From: Pseudoips prasinana
Taxonomy: Eukaryota; Arthropoda; Insecta; Lepidoptera; Nolidae
Reading direction: 5' to 3'
DNA: 64,000 bases
Assembly: GCA_951640165.1 (NCBI GenBank)
Contig: OX621240.1
Coordinates: forward strand, 4,476,713-4,540,712
The notes under the pieces are model-generated. The model was not told the origin of the DNA and ran no database searches. It saw only the letters and a list, made by a program, of their open reading frames with translations. The position numbers and the translations under genes were made by a program. This document shows, piece after piece, positions 41,051 to 51,924 of the stretch. The number at the start of each line of letters is the position of its first letter. The stretch's first letter is position 1.

Positions 41051-41214
41051 GAGTTCGAGTCGGACTCACCCGTGAAAGGCGGAATGTTTCTTTCCATAGC
41101 AGCAAGTATTTGAGTTGATAGAATGGAAGGTAAACTGTGGTTTACGATTTGAGACGCATTAAAAAAGTTGTGTGTGTGTTTTAGTTTTATCATTCTCTTA
41201 TTTTAGGAGTTACA

Positions 41215-41228
41215 GGGGGGGGGGGGGG
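41215..41228. repeat. Poly-G run (14 nt)
   Basis: An uninterrupted G tract in AT-rich DNA. Confidence 0.9.
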
Positions 41229-41339
41229 AGATACATTTTACGCCTTTGGACGAGTCTCTCGCGCAAACTATACAGTTAAGAAAAAAATATATAATAAACC
41301 TTAATATAATTTTTGAAGATATATCCATAGATGCACATG

Positions 41340-42010
41340 TATGGTTTATAAACCCCCAAATTTGATTGTTTGTTTTTTTATTTTTGTGTGAAAATCTTAA
41401 TGCGGTTCACGGAATACATCTGCTTACCAAGATTCGACAGTATAGTTTCAGAAAAAGTGGCTGTGACATACGGACGGACAGACAGACAGACATGGAAAAT
41501 CCATAAGGTTTCCGTTTTTTGCCATTTGGCTACAGACCTCTAAAAATGGCAGCTATTCCGCATCAAACTAAAAAAAAATCACGTAAATCGGTTAATAAAT
41601 CTCAGCGTAATCGGTGTACGTACATAAAAAATGCACTTGTGCTAAAAGGTGCGCCTACATGCGCTTCTAAAAACGAGCTTATACGCGCATATTAAACGCT
41701 AGTCGTCTGAAATTGTTCTTTATGCTCATGCCAAGACACACTTGAACAGAATGAGTCTAGCTTGACTTGCTCAGATTTAAAAACGTGTGTGCGAAATACA
41801 ATTACATCGTCCTTATAAACTAAAATTTTCATACAAAAATGTCCATAAAATAAAAACTACTGGGCCAAACTTTATAATGGGACCAAATGGCAACTATTCC
41901 GCTTCTAACTAAAAAAAAATTACGTAAATCGGATCATAATTCTCCGAGTAATCGGTGTACATACATAAAAAAAAAAACGGTGAACTTGAGAACCTCCTCC
42001 TTTTGAAGTC
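41340..42010. repeat. Lepidopteran dispersed repeat with partial duplication
   Basis: Contains gtgacatacggacggacaga, gttttttgccatttggctac and, twice (about 41545-41630 and 41880-41965), cattccgcatcaaact/ttccgcttctaact followed by acgtaaatcgg and taatcggtgtac. It ends aacctcctccttttgaagtcgg. Class not resolved. Confidence 0.55.
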
Positions 42011-42405
42011 GGTTATAAATATCAAACTGATATTACATTTAATTAAATTTATTTTAATATTTTTTTAATTTAATATTATGTTTTATATATTTAAATATTT
42101 TAGTGAGTATTCAATAATAACAATAAGTTCAACGTTTATTATGTAACAATGGAAGTCAACCGTGTTGCTTGTAATGGTGATTTAGCAACTATTACTGAAA
42201 AGTAAATCATACAAAACGACATGCAATACAAAACTATAAATATATATTGTTAATATATGTATATATAGGCACTAACTTCGACTCGCCCTAAATGGGAAAT
42301 CCTTTATTATAATGCTATATCATTAAAATTGATGAACCATTTCATTTATAGGAAATATTTTGCCCTAAACGTTTGGAAAGGTAGTTTCGTGCTTTTAAGG
42401 TCACG
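42011..42405. other. No recognised feature
   Basis: AT-rich spacer. Confidence 0.3.
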
Positions 42406-42668
42406 TGCGGTGTCCGACGGCATAGAATATTGCCACCCCATTTTATCCCGTGGGGGCGTAGAAATTGACCCGAGGGTATATATATGGCCAGAGAACAACA
42501 GTATCTCTCTGTGTACCATGGCCATCATACTGCGATCGCCTACCGGTCTCCCAAGCATGGCATATCCTGCAAATTCTGGACACAACTCTATTGTGAAAAT
42601 CTTTTAGGGAGACTAGGAATCTTTTTTTCCTTTGTTCAGCAGTGGATGTCATTATGCTGTAATGATGA
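42406..42668 (+). mobile_element. Non-autonomous RTE derivative, 263 bp
   Basis: Plus-oriented: a diverged RTE leader (ggcatagaatattgccaccc, cccgtgggggcg) passes directly to the RTE 3' end (gttcagcagtggatgtcatt) and taatgatgaa tail. No clear target-site duplication; older than the other three. Confidence 0.72.
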
Positions 42669-42719
42669 AGGTAAAATTTAACAGTTGATAGAAACTACAC
42701 TCATTAGATAACAATTACT

Positions 42720-43080
<361 letters not shown>

Positions 43081-43356
43081 ATACTGGTCTGCTGGAATAT
43101 CTTAAGAGCACCACTGCCCTTTCGATAAAAAGTAAAACCTGATCACTTAATGTCTATTATTACTGCATTTTCATTCTTCATCTTTTCATGGAGGAAACTG
43201 AAAAGATTTTAAAATTGTTTGGAGAGCTTATCATGGAAAATTCAAATACCTATTAATCTGTGTGTTACGTTTCATATTTTATGCAGTCTGTTGAGTGACT
43301 AGCTCGTGAGATGAAATGTTGCAATAGAAAAATAAAATAATAAAATAAGTTTGCAG

Positions 43357-43500
43357 GTGTGACGCAGAGGTTAAGACAGTTGCCCGACCACTTCGTGCCC
43401 CGGGTTCAATTCCCGTGCAGGACAACAATTTGGGTGATCTATTACTAGTTTATCTGAATCTGGAAGTACTTTGTGTCCATCAATTATATTTTGCATTTTA
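43357..43500 (+). mobile_element. tRNA-derived SINE, family C (copy)
   Basis: Box A tgtgacgcagaggttaaga, box B cgggttcaattcccg, then ggacaacaatttgggtg. The 3' body is diverged. Confidence 0.75.
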
Positions 43501-43571
43501 TTGTTCAGCTACCTATCGATGAACGAAATAAATGTAATGAACGCGCAAACGCACCAAGACTAAGTTCAAGG

Positions 43572-43645
43572 TTTGACTTTTGTGGCATGACTGTGGCAGT
43601 CATAAGGAAAGCCTTTTGACTGCCACAGTTATACCACAAATCAAA
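43572..43645. repeat. Foldback with about 30-bp arms
   Basis: tttgacttttgtggcatgac and tgactgccacagttatacca form inverted arms with a few mismatches. Confidence 0.65.
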
Positions 43646-43904
43646 ATTTGTCCAACTCGCCACATTACGACTATATTGTAGTAATGGCTATACATTACTG
43701 TAGCGGTCAGAAGCTTAACCTAGATATTACGAAGAAGGCCGGCAATGTACTTGCGGTCCGTCCATGGGTGGCGGTGATCTTTTATTGTCAGGTGATGCTA
43801 GTCTGGTGCCGCTTGTAACTTCTTGGAACAAGCGCGTTCAGCTGTTTTAAAGAAAGTAAAAACCTATCTTCATATAGCGCTCACTCTCTTACATAAATCT
43901 ACTG

Positions 43905-44265
43905 ATGTGTGCACAATGGGCCTCATAAGAAGGCTCAAGGTCACCCAAAGAGCAATTGAGAGGTAACCCTGTCCCTGTAAACCCTGTGTGACGTTGAGCT
44001 TGCTCGGAGTTTCGAAAACGCAAGCGAACCAAATACAACGACATAAACTGAATAATTTCCAAGCTGAAGTGGCAGTGGGCAGGGCATAACTTGTCATAGT
44101 GACGGCCATTGTTGCAGGAAGTTCTCGAGTGCGCAGGCCCCCTAAAAGACGGATTGATAATACGACATATGACGGTTGTTCGAAGCTACAAGACGGGCAA
44201 TTGTGAAGATTTTTGGAGGATGCTTTTGTCCAGCTGTGGTCGTCTTTTGGCGGGCATGGTGATGT
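43905..44265 (+). mobile_element. Old RTE 3' remnant
   Basis: A diverged match to the RTE C-terminal coding region (gcctcataagaaggctcaag, gctgaagtggcagtgggc) and 3' end (tccagctgtggtcgtctttt). Many indels. Confidence 0.75.
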
Positions 44266-44301
44266 AATTTGCTTAGCTAATATGGTGCTTCTTATAAAGG
44301 A

Positions 44302-44609
44302 CTAGCTATATCCCGCGGTTTTACCCGCGTTAAATTTTATAAATTATCACAGTTCCTCCCCCGTAGGTGATAGCGTGATAATATGTAGCATATATGTTGA
44401 TCCGCCCTCTTAGTAATATTCATGCAAAATTTGAAGTACATCCATGTAGTACTTCTTAAGTTTAGCCCGGACATACATACAGACAAACAGACACACAGAC
44501 AAAAATTCTAAAAACTATATTTTTGGCTTCGATATAGTTTGTACATCACGACACAAGTAACCTTTTTAAAAAATATTCAATCTACAGTTTTGACTTTCCT
44601 ACGATTTTA
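44302..44609 (-). mobile_element. Non-autonomous Helitron, 318-bp subfamily (copy 4)
   Basis: Minus-oriented. The CTAG end at 44302-44305 is flanked by A. The 5' terminus, near 44609, is cut by the neighbouring 169-bp Helitron. Confidence 0.82.
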
Positions 44610-44778
44610 TCTACTATATAAAAATAAGTCGGGTTTTCCTTCCTGACGCTATAACTCCAGAACGCACAAACCGATTTCAAGGGTTTTGCATTTGTTGGAA
44701 AGGTCTCGGGCTCCGTGAGGTTTATAGCATAGAAAATTTATAAAATTTAACGCGGGTAACACCGCGGGGCACAGCTAG
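44610..44778 (+). mobile_element. Non-autonomous Helitron, 169-bp subfamily (copy 3)
   Basis: TC at 44610 after A, CTAG at 44775-44778 before T. It sits head-to-head with the copy on its left. Confidence 0.88.
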
Positions 44779-45097
44779 TTAATCTATACATATTATAGAT
44801 TCTAGTAAAAAGGGTAATAAGTAGACTAAGCAAATAGTCTCTCTATTGGTGTAACTACATAACCCATTCACAAGTTATCGTCTTACCAAGAATGTACAAA
44901 GTTTCCGACAATCTGTGCTTGTAGCACTCCTGCCTATCCCCTTTATGGCCTATTGAAGATAATAACCCAAGTTTAATGGAATACGAAGTGTGCTCTACTT
45001 GGAGATTAATCCCGCCATTGAAATATAAAATTCATTGAAGTGAAATTTTAAAGGTAGAAAGTTTTTAATGAGACGACTCTTATGTCTTTTTTTTTTA
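44779..45097. other. No recognised feature
   Basis: Starts with a short Helitron-like start (tctatacatatta); otherwise unassigned. Confidence 0.3.
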
Positions 45098-45506
45098 TAA
45101 AAAAGGTTTTTTTTGATTCACGTAGACTTTACAAAAGCGCTTCTAAATAGTCAGAACATGTTTGTAGTAATATAGTTCTATACATTATTATTTCTAGTAA
45201 CATAGATATTTAGGTACACATTGTATGAAAACATTTATAAAATTTATTTTATTATAGCAATGATATTTAGCTAGCTCGTATCAAGTTATTGTCAAGAGAT
45301 TATGTTTAATTATCTAGTTTGAGTCTAATATTTTTACTACGTATTGTCAATAGTTCTGTCTATATTAAGGTATTATTATTATGACGGACCTTGTGTTAAT
45401 AACGACGGTCGTGCTTTGATGCTACCACCGGATCCAATGCGCCCCAACTGAGAAGACCCAGCGAAAGAAACTCAGTGGGTTCATCTACTACCGGTTTCAA
45501 CACGAT
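45098..45506. repeat. Unclassified dispersed repeat of about 400 bp (copy 2)
   Basis: Collinear with 14103-14490 with small indels. Confidence 0.65.
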
Positions 45507-45964
45507 CGATGTCAAAGCGATATATCCTTGTTCTCAAATAAAAATTCACTTCGTGCACTTTTTGTGATTTCAATTAGAGTAGGTAGTGTGCCTCTACAAC
45601 TTCTCTCCAAGTACCTCCTTCTTACAGAAGACATTCCTTAATAATAACATTAATATCTTAATGTTGTGTGGGAGTAAATTCGCCAGTGCTCGTCGGGGTG
45701 GTGAAAGGTTCAATAACACTTAAATCCTGACCTTCTTAAAGGTTTATCAGATGTACTTAGGTGGCGAAGATCGCTTACCATCAGGTGAACCACTGCTAGT
45801 TTGACTGCCTCTTATATCATAAATATAAATAACATAAAAGGTTGTAGTTGTGGGTAAGTTAGGTCGATTAGTTACACAGATAAGTAAAATGGAAAATAAT
45901 TTTATTTATGAAAATATTCTTTAACTCGAAATTGAACCGTTACATATACATAGATACAATAGGT
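45507..45964. other. Unassigned; short repeat patch
   Basis: The patch gatcgcttaccatcaggtga at about 45769 is typical of a lepidopteran repeat, but I cannot delimit it. Confidence 0.35.
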
Positions 45965-46150
45965 GACTGCACGTGTGATGCAGCGCTTATGACAGTCACC
46001 TCACCACTTCGTATCCTGGGTTCGATTCCTGCATAGGATAACTATTTGTGCCACCCATAAATAGTTGTTCTGAGTATGATTATATGTGTCTAAAGTATCC
46101 CGTAACACAGGGATTTCCTTTCTTAGTGCGGCATTTGTCCCTAATTGTAA
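45965..46150 (+). mobile_element. tRNA-derived SINE, family C (fullest copy)
   Basis: Head gcacgtgtgatgcagcgctta, box B tgggttcgattcctg, body ccacccataaatagttgttc and the 3' end cagggatttcc...taattg followed by A-rich sequence. Confidence 0.8.
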
Positions 46151-46626
46151 AAAGTAAGAAACTTATTTGGTAAGATTTCACACCTTGGTTTACATTATTG
46201 GAGTTTTAGTACGGATCCCTAACTCAATGAAAACTTAATATAGCCTATGTTCACCGGAGATAGTGTCTATCCAGTTGTTTCGGAGCCTATTTAATACAAA
46301 CAATCAAATCTTTCCTCTTTATAATATCAGTGTAGAAAATTGATTTGATTTGAGTTCATAAACAGGATAGTAGAGAGTGACTGCTCACTAGTGTTTGATA
46401 CGCAACCTACAGCGCTTGAATTGCGACACTGTTTTCAATACATTACTGTAATCGTGTTACTGCGATTTGTGACCCTTGGAGCCGCTTGGGAAATTTTCTA
46501 GGATACGTGTGAAGAAATCATTTATATATGACACAGGTAGTGGAACAGCTATTGCGGGGTTCTAGCCTCTTGTATCTTAGGCCTAGGACCATTTAAATAA
46601 AAGAGCCCATAAATATAGTGACCATA
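46151..46626. other. No recognised feature
   Basis: Nothing recognised. Confidence 0.3.
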
Positions 46627-46995
46627 GACAAAGACCTTATCGTTGCTCTAGCGGTAGCTGTCAACCGTAGATAATGAGGTCCTGGGTTCTAATCCCGGGT
46701 CGGGTTAAAAAGCGATTTAGGGAATTTTCTGTTAAGCAAAATTTCTCAATATCAGCCCGAAGTCTGGGAGTTGGTGGTATCACACCCCCGTACCCCGGAG
46801 AGAACGTGAAGCCGTCGGTCCTGTTCTTGACCTCTTTCCGGTCGTTTCACTAGATGTCCCATCGGATCATGAGGCTGATGGAATAAAAAGTACCCCTGTG
46901 TTTGCCCCATTACTTGTGCACTAAAAGTCCCACTCAAATGGCTAGTTTCCATTGAGACTGGCCGCCGTAGCCGAATTCGATCAGGAGGACATTAT
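46627..46995 (+). mobile_element. tRNA-derived SINE, family B (copy 4)
   Basis: Diverged head (gctctagcggtagctgtcaa), box B gggttctaatcccgggtc, central domain cggagagaacgtgaagccgt, tail gaggacattat. Confidence 0.82.
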
Positions 46996-47393
46996 ATATT
47001 AGATAAAGATTTATAAAATGATTGCTTTATTGAGCAGATAAACGTCACCTAGTCAAATTAGAATAATTTTTTATACTACCTATATACCTTAGAGTTGGGG
47101 CACAAATGCCATAATTTGTTCCCTTTACTGACGCGCAGTACATAATAATTCTATGAAATTAAATAATGAAAAGTATTCAGCACTTGGGTACATACACTTA
47201 TTCTTATCACAAAGCAGTACATAAACATAGTGGTTCCAAAACCGTTGTCATCTAGTGAATCAAAATAATTGTGAGGTAATAAACAATACCAATCAATTTC
47301 ACTCTCTCGGTGGGTGCATCCGCGTACATTTACAAAATTAACAAGTCACACGAAGTATGACCAGAGGCGGCGACTGTATGAAAAAAAAATATG
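46996..47393. other. No recognised feature
   Basis: AT-rich spacer. Confidence 0.3.
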
Positions 47394-47426
47394 AGTACCC
47401 CAATAGCGAACTGCTATTGGGGTACT
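47394..47426. repeat. Perfect hairpin, 14-bp arms
   Basis: agtaccccaatagc and gctattggggtact around gaact. Confidence 0.8.
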
Positions 47427-48591
47427 TAGGGACCAGTTACCGCAAGCAGCACCGGTTCACGATTATGACGTGTGGGCCAGCCATGTCAATTGCAGAGAAT
47501 AAACTTAGAGTAAGAATTGCATAAAACATTCCTAAAAACGAATCATCTTATACATTACCACGTCCGCGTCGTCGCCGTTCTGAGTCGAATTGCCAACGGT
47601 GCTTTCTGGTGTGGTCTGTGTCTCATCTCTATTGCCCAGTGAGGTAGTGAAAGTCCTGGGCTTACTGTAAACATCAAGAAACAAATACGAACCGCAGTGT
47701 ATTTTCTGTTTGTAAGTATTTCTCCAGTCCAGCTGCCACAAGACCGTGAAAAACGTAATGCTCTTAGAATTTTATTTTGGGTCTGCGCTTGCTCTCACAT
47801 CGCTGACTTGAATATCTACCTGAATAGAATATATACCTGACGACAGAGTACAAAAATAAAGAAGGAAGATTTTACTTTTATAAAAGTATGACTTTAGTTG
47901 TGATGGTTTTGTGTTGGATTCAAACGCTCACTACTACATAATCAAGTAAGATTTATCGTGGCCTATGCTACCAGGTATTCCAGCATTAACCGTCTACTTT
48001 AGCGAGCTAACTTCAACTAAGTCAAAGTCACTAAAGCTGACTTCATAAAATAATGCTGCTTACGCAATTGAACACACTCCATCTAAGTGAGTACCGTGAT
48101 GCTAAAGAATATAAAACATGTGACACCTTGAATGGAGTTTATGCACACTGTGCTGTCAGATATTTTTAAAATATTAGCTTGTGAAATTGCTTGGGAAAAT
48201 ATTTTAGATGCAATTTATATGATATGGTGTTCCAGAAATGATTTAGAAAGGGCGCTTGTTACGCTGAACGAAAGTGTGTTAAACACATTTTTCTTTTTCT
48301 ACCAGAAATAACATCCACTGAAAATATAAACTATAGGAAAATTTCGATATAGGTTTAAGTAAATATTTATAAAAAGGAATTAATCGATTGGGCTCTATGG
48401 CACAAATTAGATATCAATGAAAAAAAAAACAAAATATATCAAAATGGCGTCATAGAAAAATTCTGCCTGAGATGGTGACCTCTATATTGCAATGCTTGCA
48501 AAAGGCGCTAAGTAATATATCCTCTTATTAAATGTGACGATGTGCAAAACTGTTATCAATAGAATACAGTGTACTATATATATATAGTGTA
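47427..48591. other. No recognised feature
   Basis: About 1.2 kb with no gene, family repeat or RNA signature that I can identify. Confidence 0.35.
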
Positions 48592-49480
48592 AAGACGCCA
48601 GCACATCAAGCTACCCCAATCTCTCAAATTTCCCCAATTGAAAGTGAAGCTTATGCTTAAGTGATTAAGTTGAAAATCTATAAAAGAAATTTGAAAGATT
48701 GGGGTTGCTGGATGTGAATTAAGTTCTGCAGCATATGCAGTGAAAACTATTAGACGGCTGACTGATGTTGACACAGCTAGAATGGTTTATTTCAGTTATT
48801 TTCATAGTGTAATGTCCTATGGAATTCTTCTCTGGGGTAGCTCTGCTGACATTAACACCATATTTATATTGCAAAAAAGAGCTGTAAGAGCTATCTATAA
48901 TCTTGGCCCGAGAGTGTCTCTAAGAGAAAAGTTCAAAGAGGTCAACATTCTAACTGTACCATCTCAGTATATATATGAAAACTTACTATATGTGCATAAA
49001 AATATCGATTCCTTCTGTAAAAGGAGCGATACACATAATGTAAATACTAGATATAAGAATAATCATAATAATAAAATAAAATACTACCCGTCTCCACAAA
49101 ATAAGTAACTCTTTTATGGGGCAGTGTATAAGATTCTATAACAAACTTCCCAATGATATTAGAGAATTGTCTACAAATAAGTTTAAAAGAATTATTAAAG
49201 CCAAATTGTGTAGTAGGGCATATTAATAAATTTCTGATTATTTAAGTGATACAAGTGCTTGGGATTGAGTTGTTCTGAGTCAACACACATGATTGTATTT
49301 ATCTTAAGTATATTTTATTTTAAAAAAGGATTCCTACTGAGTTTTCTGGCAGTTTTTCTCAGTAGCTGCCACGTCATGCACTGCACGGTAGGGTAAAAAT
49401 AATATGACGATTCCACATAAATGTAAAATTTTTACGGAATAAAGTACCTTTGACTTTGACTATGACTTTGCTGGCGTCTG
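48592..49480. mobile_element. Palindromic MITE (copy 7), split by a LINE
   Basis: MITE sequence 48592-48716 resumes at 49471-49480 (ctggcgtctg). The LINE 3' fragment lies between. The left flank has TA. Confidence 0.85.
48717..49470 (+). pseudogene. CR1-like LINE C-terminus nested in a MITE
   Basis: The frame at 48740-49108 reads YFHSVMSYGILLWGSS, IFILQKRAVRAIYNLGPR and NILTVPSQYIYENLLYVHKN. A second frame from about 49115 gives CIRFYNKLPNDIRELSTN and a stop. Together these are the post-RT C-terminus of CR1-type LINEs. The 3' end carries the short repeat tttgactttgactatgactt, a CR1-style microsatellite tail. One frameshift; no RT core. Confidence 0.8.
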
Positions 49481-50186
49481 TTCATGTAGATTTAATGGTT
49501 TTCCTGATGCAAAACAATAAACCGTAATATTTTTGCTCAATAAATATAAGCAAACAAAAATAACAGCAAATTTCAATTCTGCAGGTCCTAAAATTACAGT
49601 TCATAATTGGTTTTGCTGAACTAACAGGTTTAGCTACAAGATCCAAGGCTTTAATTAAGGCTAACTAATAATCTGGGCTTCAATTAGGAACAAGTTGTAA
49701 CTAAGTTTACACCAGATCCTATTTGATATGGTTAGTGTCTAGAATAACAGATCCCTATGGGTAGATAAACTTTTCAGAAAATCTAGAATGCATTATTTTT
49801 CGTCCCATAAGAAAAAGCTTTTTGTATGTAGGAACATACAAAAATTTTGCTCAGTAAACACTTGAAAAAATTGCATGTTTATTTTAATCAGTATGCTAAG
49901 ATTTAACGTATAGACCACTGTGTATACAATTTGATATTTGTGCCTTAAAATTTCATAAGAATCTTATACATAAGCAGTCGGTTCGCCATCACTAAAAGCA
50001 TCTAGAAGCTAGGCTGCCTTGGTGGTTTTAGTGGGTAACCCTTGTGACTCCTATAGTCCCATAGTCTCCCCCGGTGTTTGCGCGGAATCATAAAAGGTTC
50101 CCACCACGAAAAAAAAAAAATATACGCGGTAGTTTAACAGATTTATGAAAGTAGTTATGCCGGTGGCAAGGAGTTTTACCAGCTAC
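49481..50186. other. Unassigned; possible SINE patch
   Basis: About 50005-50120 (ggtggttttagtgggtaacc ... ccaccacg followed by 12 A) looks like a retroposed 3' end of unknown family. Otherwise nothing recognised. Confidence 0.35.
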
Positions 50187-50264
50187 AATTATAAATCAAA
50201 CGAACTTACCTGTGAAGTTCGATGTTAATTATGTGAATGTGTTGGTCCAAGACGTCCCTTTTCT

Positions 50265-50404
50265 TTGTAACTTGTAGTAGACGTATCGTCTCGCCTTTTA
50301 ACCACGTATTTTTAAAGTTATCTCAGAAAAAACCTTTTTCATCGTATCCGGAACGCACCCGAACGCGCCTCTCGTCGCTTGAAACGTCACCGCTAGCTGT
50401 CATT
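50265..50404. repeat. DIRS terminal inverted repeat (3' side)
   Basis: ttgtaacttgtagtagacg ... gctagctgtcatt; inverse of 54869-55008 with almost no mismatch. Confidence 0.92.
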
Positions 50405-50488
50405 TAGTTTGTAGATACCGTATTTCACGGCCTGAAACTTAGGGTATTTGTGAGCAAATTGGGTTTTAATAGGGTGGGAGTTAGGACG

Positions 50489-50602
50489 TCTTGGACCAAC
50501 ACATTCACATAATTAACATCGAACTTCACAGGTAAGTTCGTTTGATTTATAATTATGTTACATGTGTTGGTCCAAGACGTCCTCTTCTTTGTAACTTGTA
50601 GG
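50489..50602. repeat. DIRS internal complementary region
   Basis: 50489-50560 is the inverse of 50187-50259. 50563-50602 repeats 50242-50278 in direct orientation, including the outer end of the terminal repeat (ttctttgtaacttgtag). In known DIRS elements such a region templates end completion of a circular intermediate. Confidence 0.75.
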
Positions 50603-50760
50603 ATGTTCAAAGGGCCGTGAAATGTGGAGCTGAGGGTACAGACAAAAACAGTTTAATTTATTGATATATGTGTATTTTTAATGGGTCTCATAATTTCTGT
50701 AAGGGACAACAGTTATTTACTTACTTAGAGTTACAAAATATAAACTATATATTTTAGTAG

Positions 50761-51500
50761 ATATTTTTAATAATTACTAATACATCCAAGTATATTTCCA
50801 GTAAACAATTTAGGTGATTCAACAACGGGTCTGTTGTACAAACGAGCATCAGAGCGTCAGCCTGCAGGTTTTCTGATTAGGTCTATGTTTAATCCACTCA
50901 TTTTTGCCTTAGACAAGGATACATGTCTGGCGTTATGTGAGCTAAATATATTGGTATTGATGCCACTTTCAGCCAGTTTCTTTAATCCACTGACTAATGG
51001 ATTCAGACCCAATTGCTTTATATGGTTTTTAGAACTAATAAGCAATTTACCTTTACTTATGGCTCTCAGCTTCTCTGTCAATTTTATGTAATCTAAAAGT
51101 GCTACAGCTGGGTTTGTTAATAATGGAATGACTAGCACAGGCTGGCGTGTGCCATTTTAATCTGCTCTGTAATTTTAATAATTATTTTATCACTTTGGTT
51201 AATTATTCTCCAGTTTAATCAGATTAAGAGTTAGTACTTCGTGTGCTGTAAGTAATGCTAGTAGGGTGACCACCTTTTATCCTAACAATTTTAATGATAT
51301 TTGTACATTTGGATAAAATGTGCATAGATAATTTAATACTATGTTGGGGCCCCATGTAATGTTATATCTAGGGATATTTGGTCTTAATTTTGACACATTT
51401 TTAACAAAGTGTTTCACAAGTTTATGTGAACCAACTTGTGTTTCTAATAGAGGAGACACTGCAGAACAGACATGACTTGAGGCTACCATATTTTAAGCCC
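50761..51500 (-). pseudogene. DIRS tyrosine recombinase
   Basis: A recombinase that would integrate the circular DNA form without target duplication. The minus frame at 50857-51138 has LLDYIKLTEKLRAISK, then GLKKLAESGINTNIFSSHNA directly followed by RHVSLSKA, matching the H..R block (here HNAR) of DIRS YRs. The conserved tryptophan after RKPAG is now a stop (50857-50859). Beyond it the frame continues RSDARLYNRPVVES, with the presumed catalytic Tyr codon at 50836-50838. Upstream parts of the domain lie in other frames to about 51500. Inactive as it stands. Confidence 0.82.
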
Positions 51501-51924
51501 TGGTTGTACAATATAGTGGGAAAATTTATGACATCTTCAGGTGAAGCAGAGAGAGTGTTCATATAATAACATAAACAGTGGTCCCATCAGTGTTTAAGGC
51601 AGGTATTGTATTAGGTATAACTACTTTCCGTAATTTATGCCATCATAATATCTATGGATAATTTTGAGGCATTCCTTATCATTAGTGCTTGACGCATAAG
51701 ACTCCTGACACCAGCATAAGCTTGGAAGTGGGCGTGGCTGGCCGCTGATCGAGATCAGCAATGATCTGTTAGGTGTAAAGAAAATTGGTTCAGATTCAAG
51801 AAGGCTCACAAACATGGGGTACCATGGTTGTGTTGGCCAGTAGGAGGCGACTATATTAGCTTATCCCTTTATTATATATAGCTTATTACCCTTAGCTTTC
51901 TCATTCTTTATTTTTTTTATGGTT

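Noticed and set aside
50425..50610. Small minus-strand ORF at the DIRS end
   Set aside because: It lies within the internal complementary region; its openness follows from that repeat and it has no domain.
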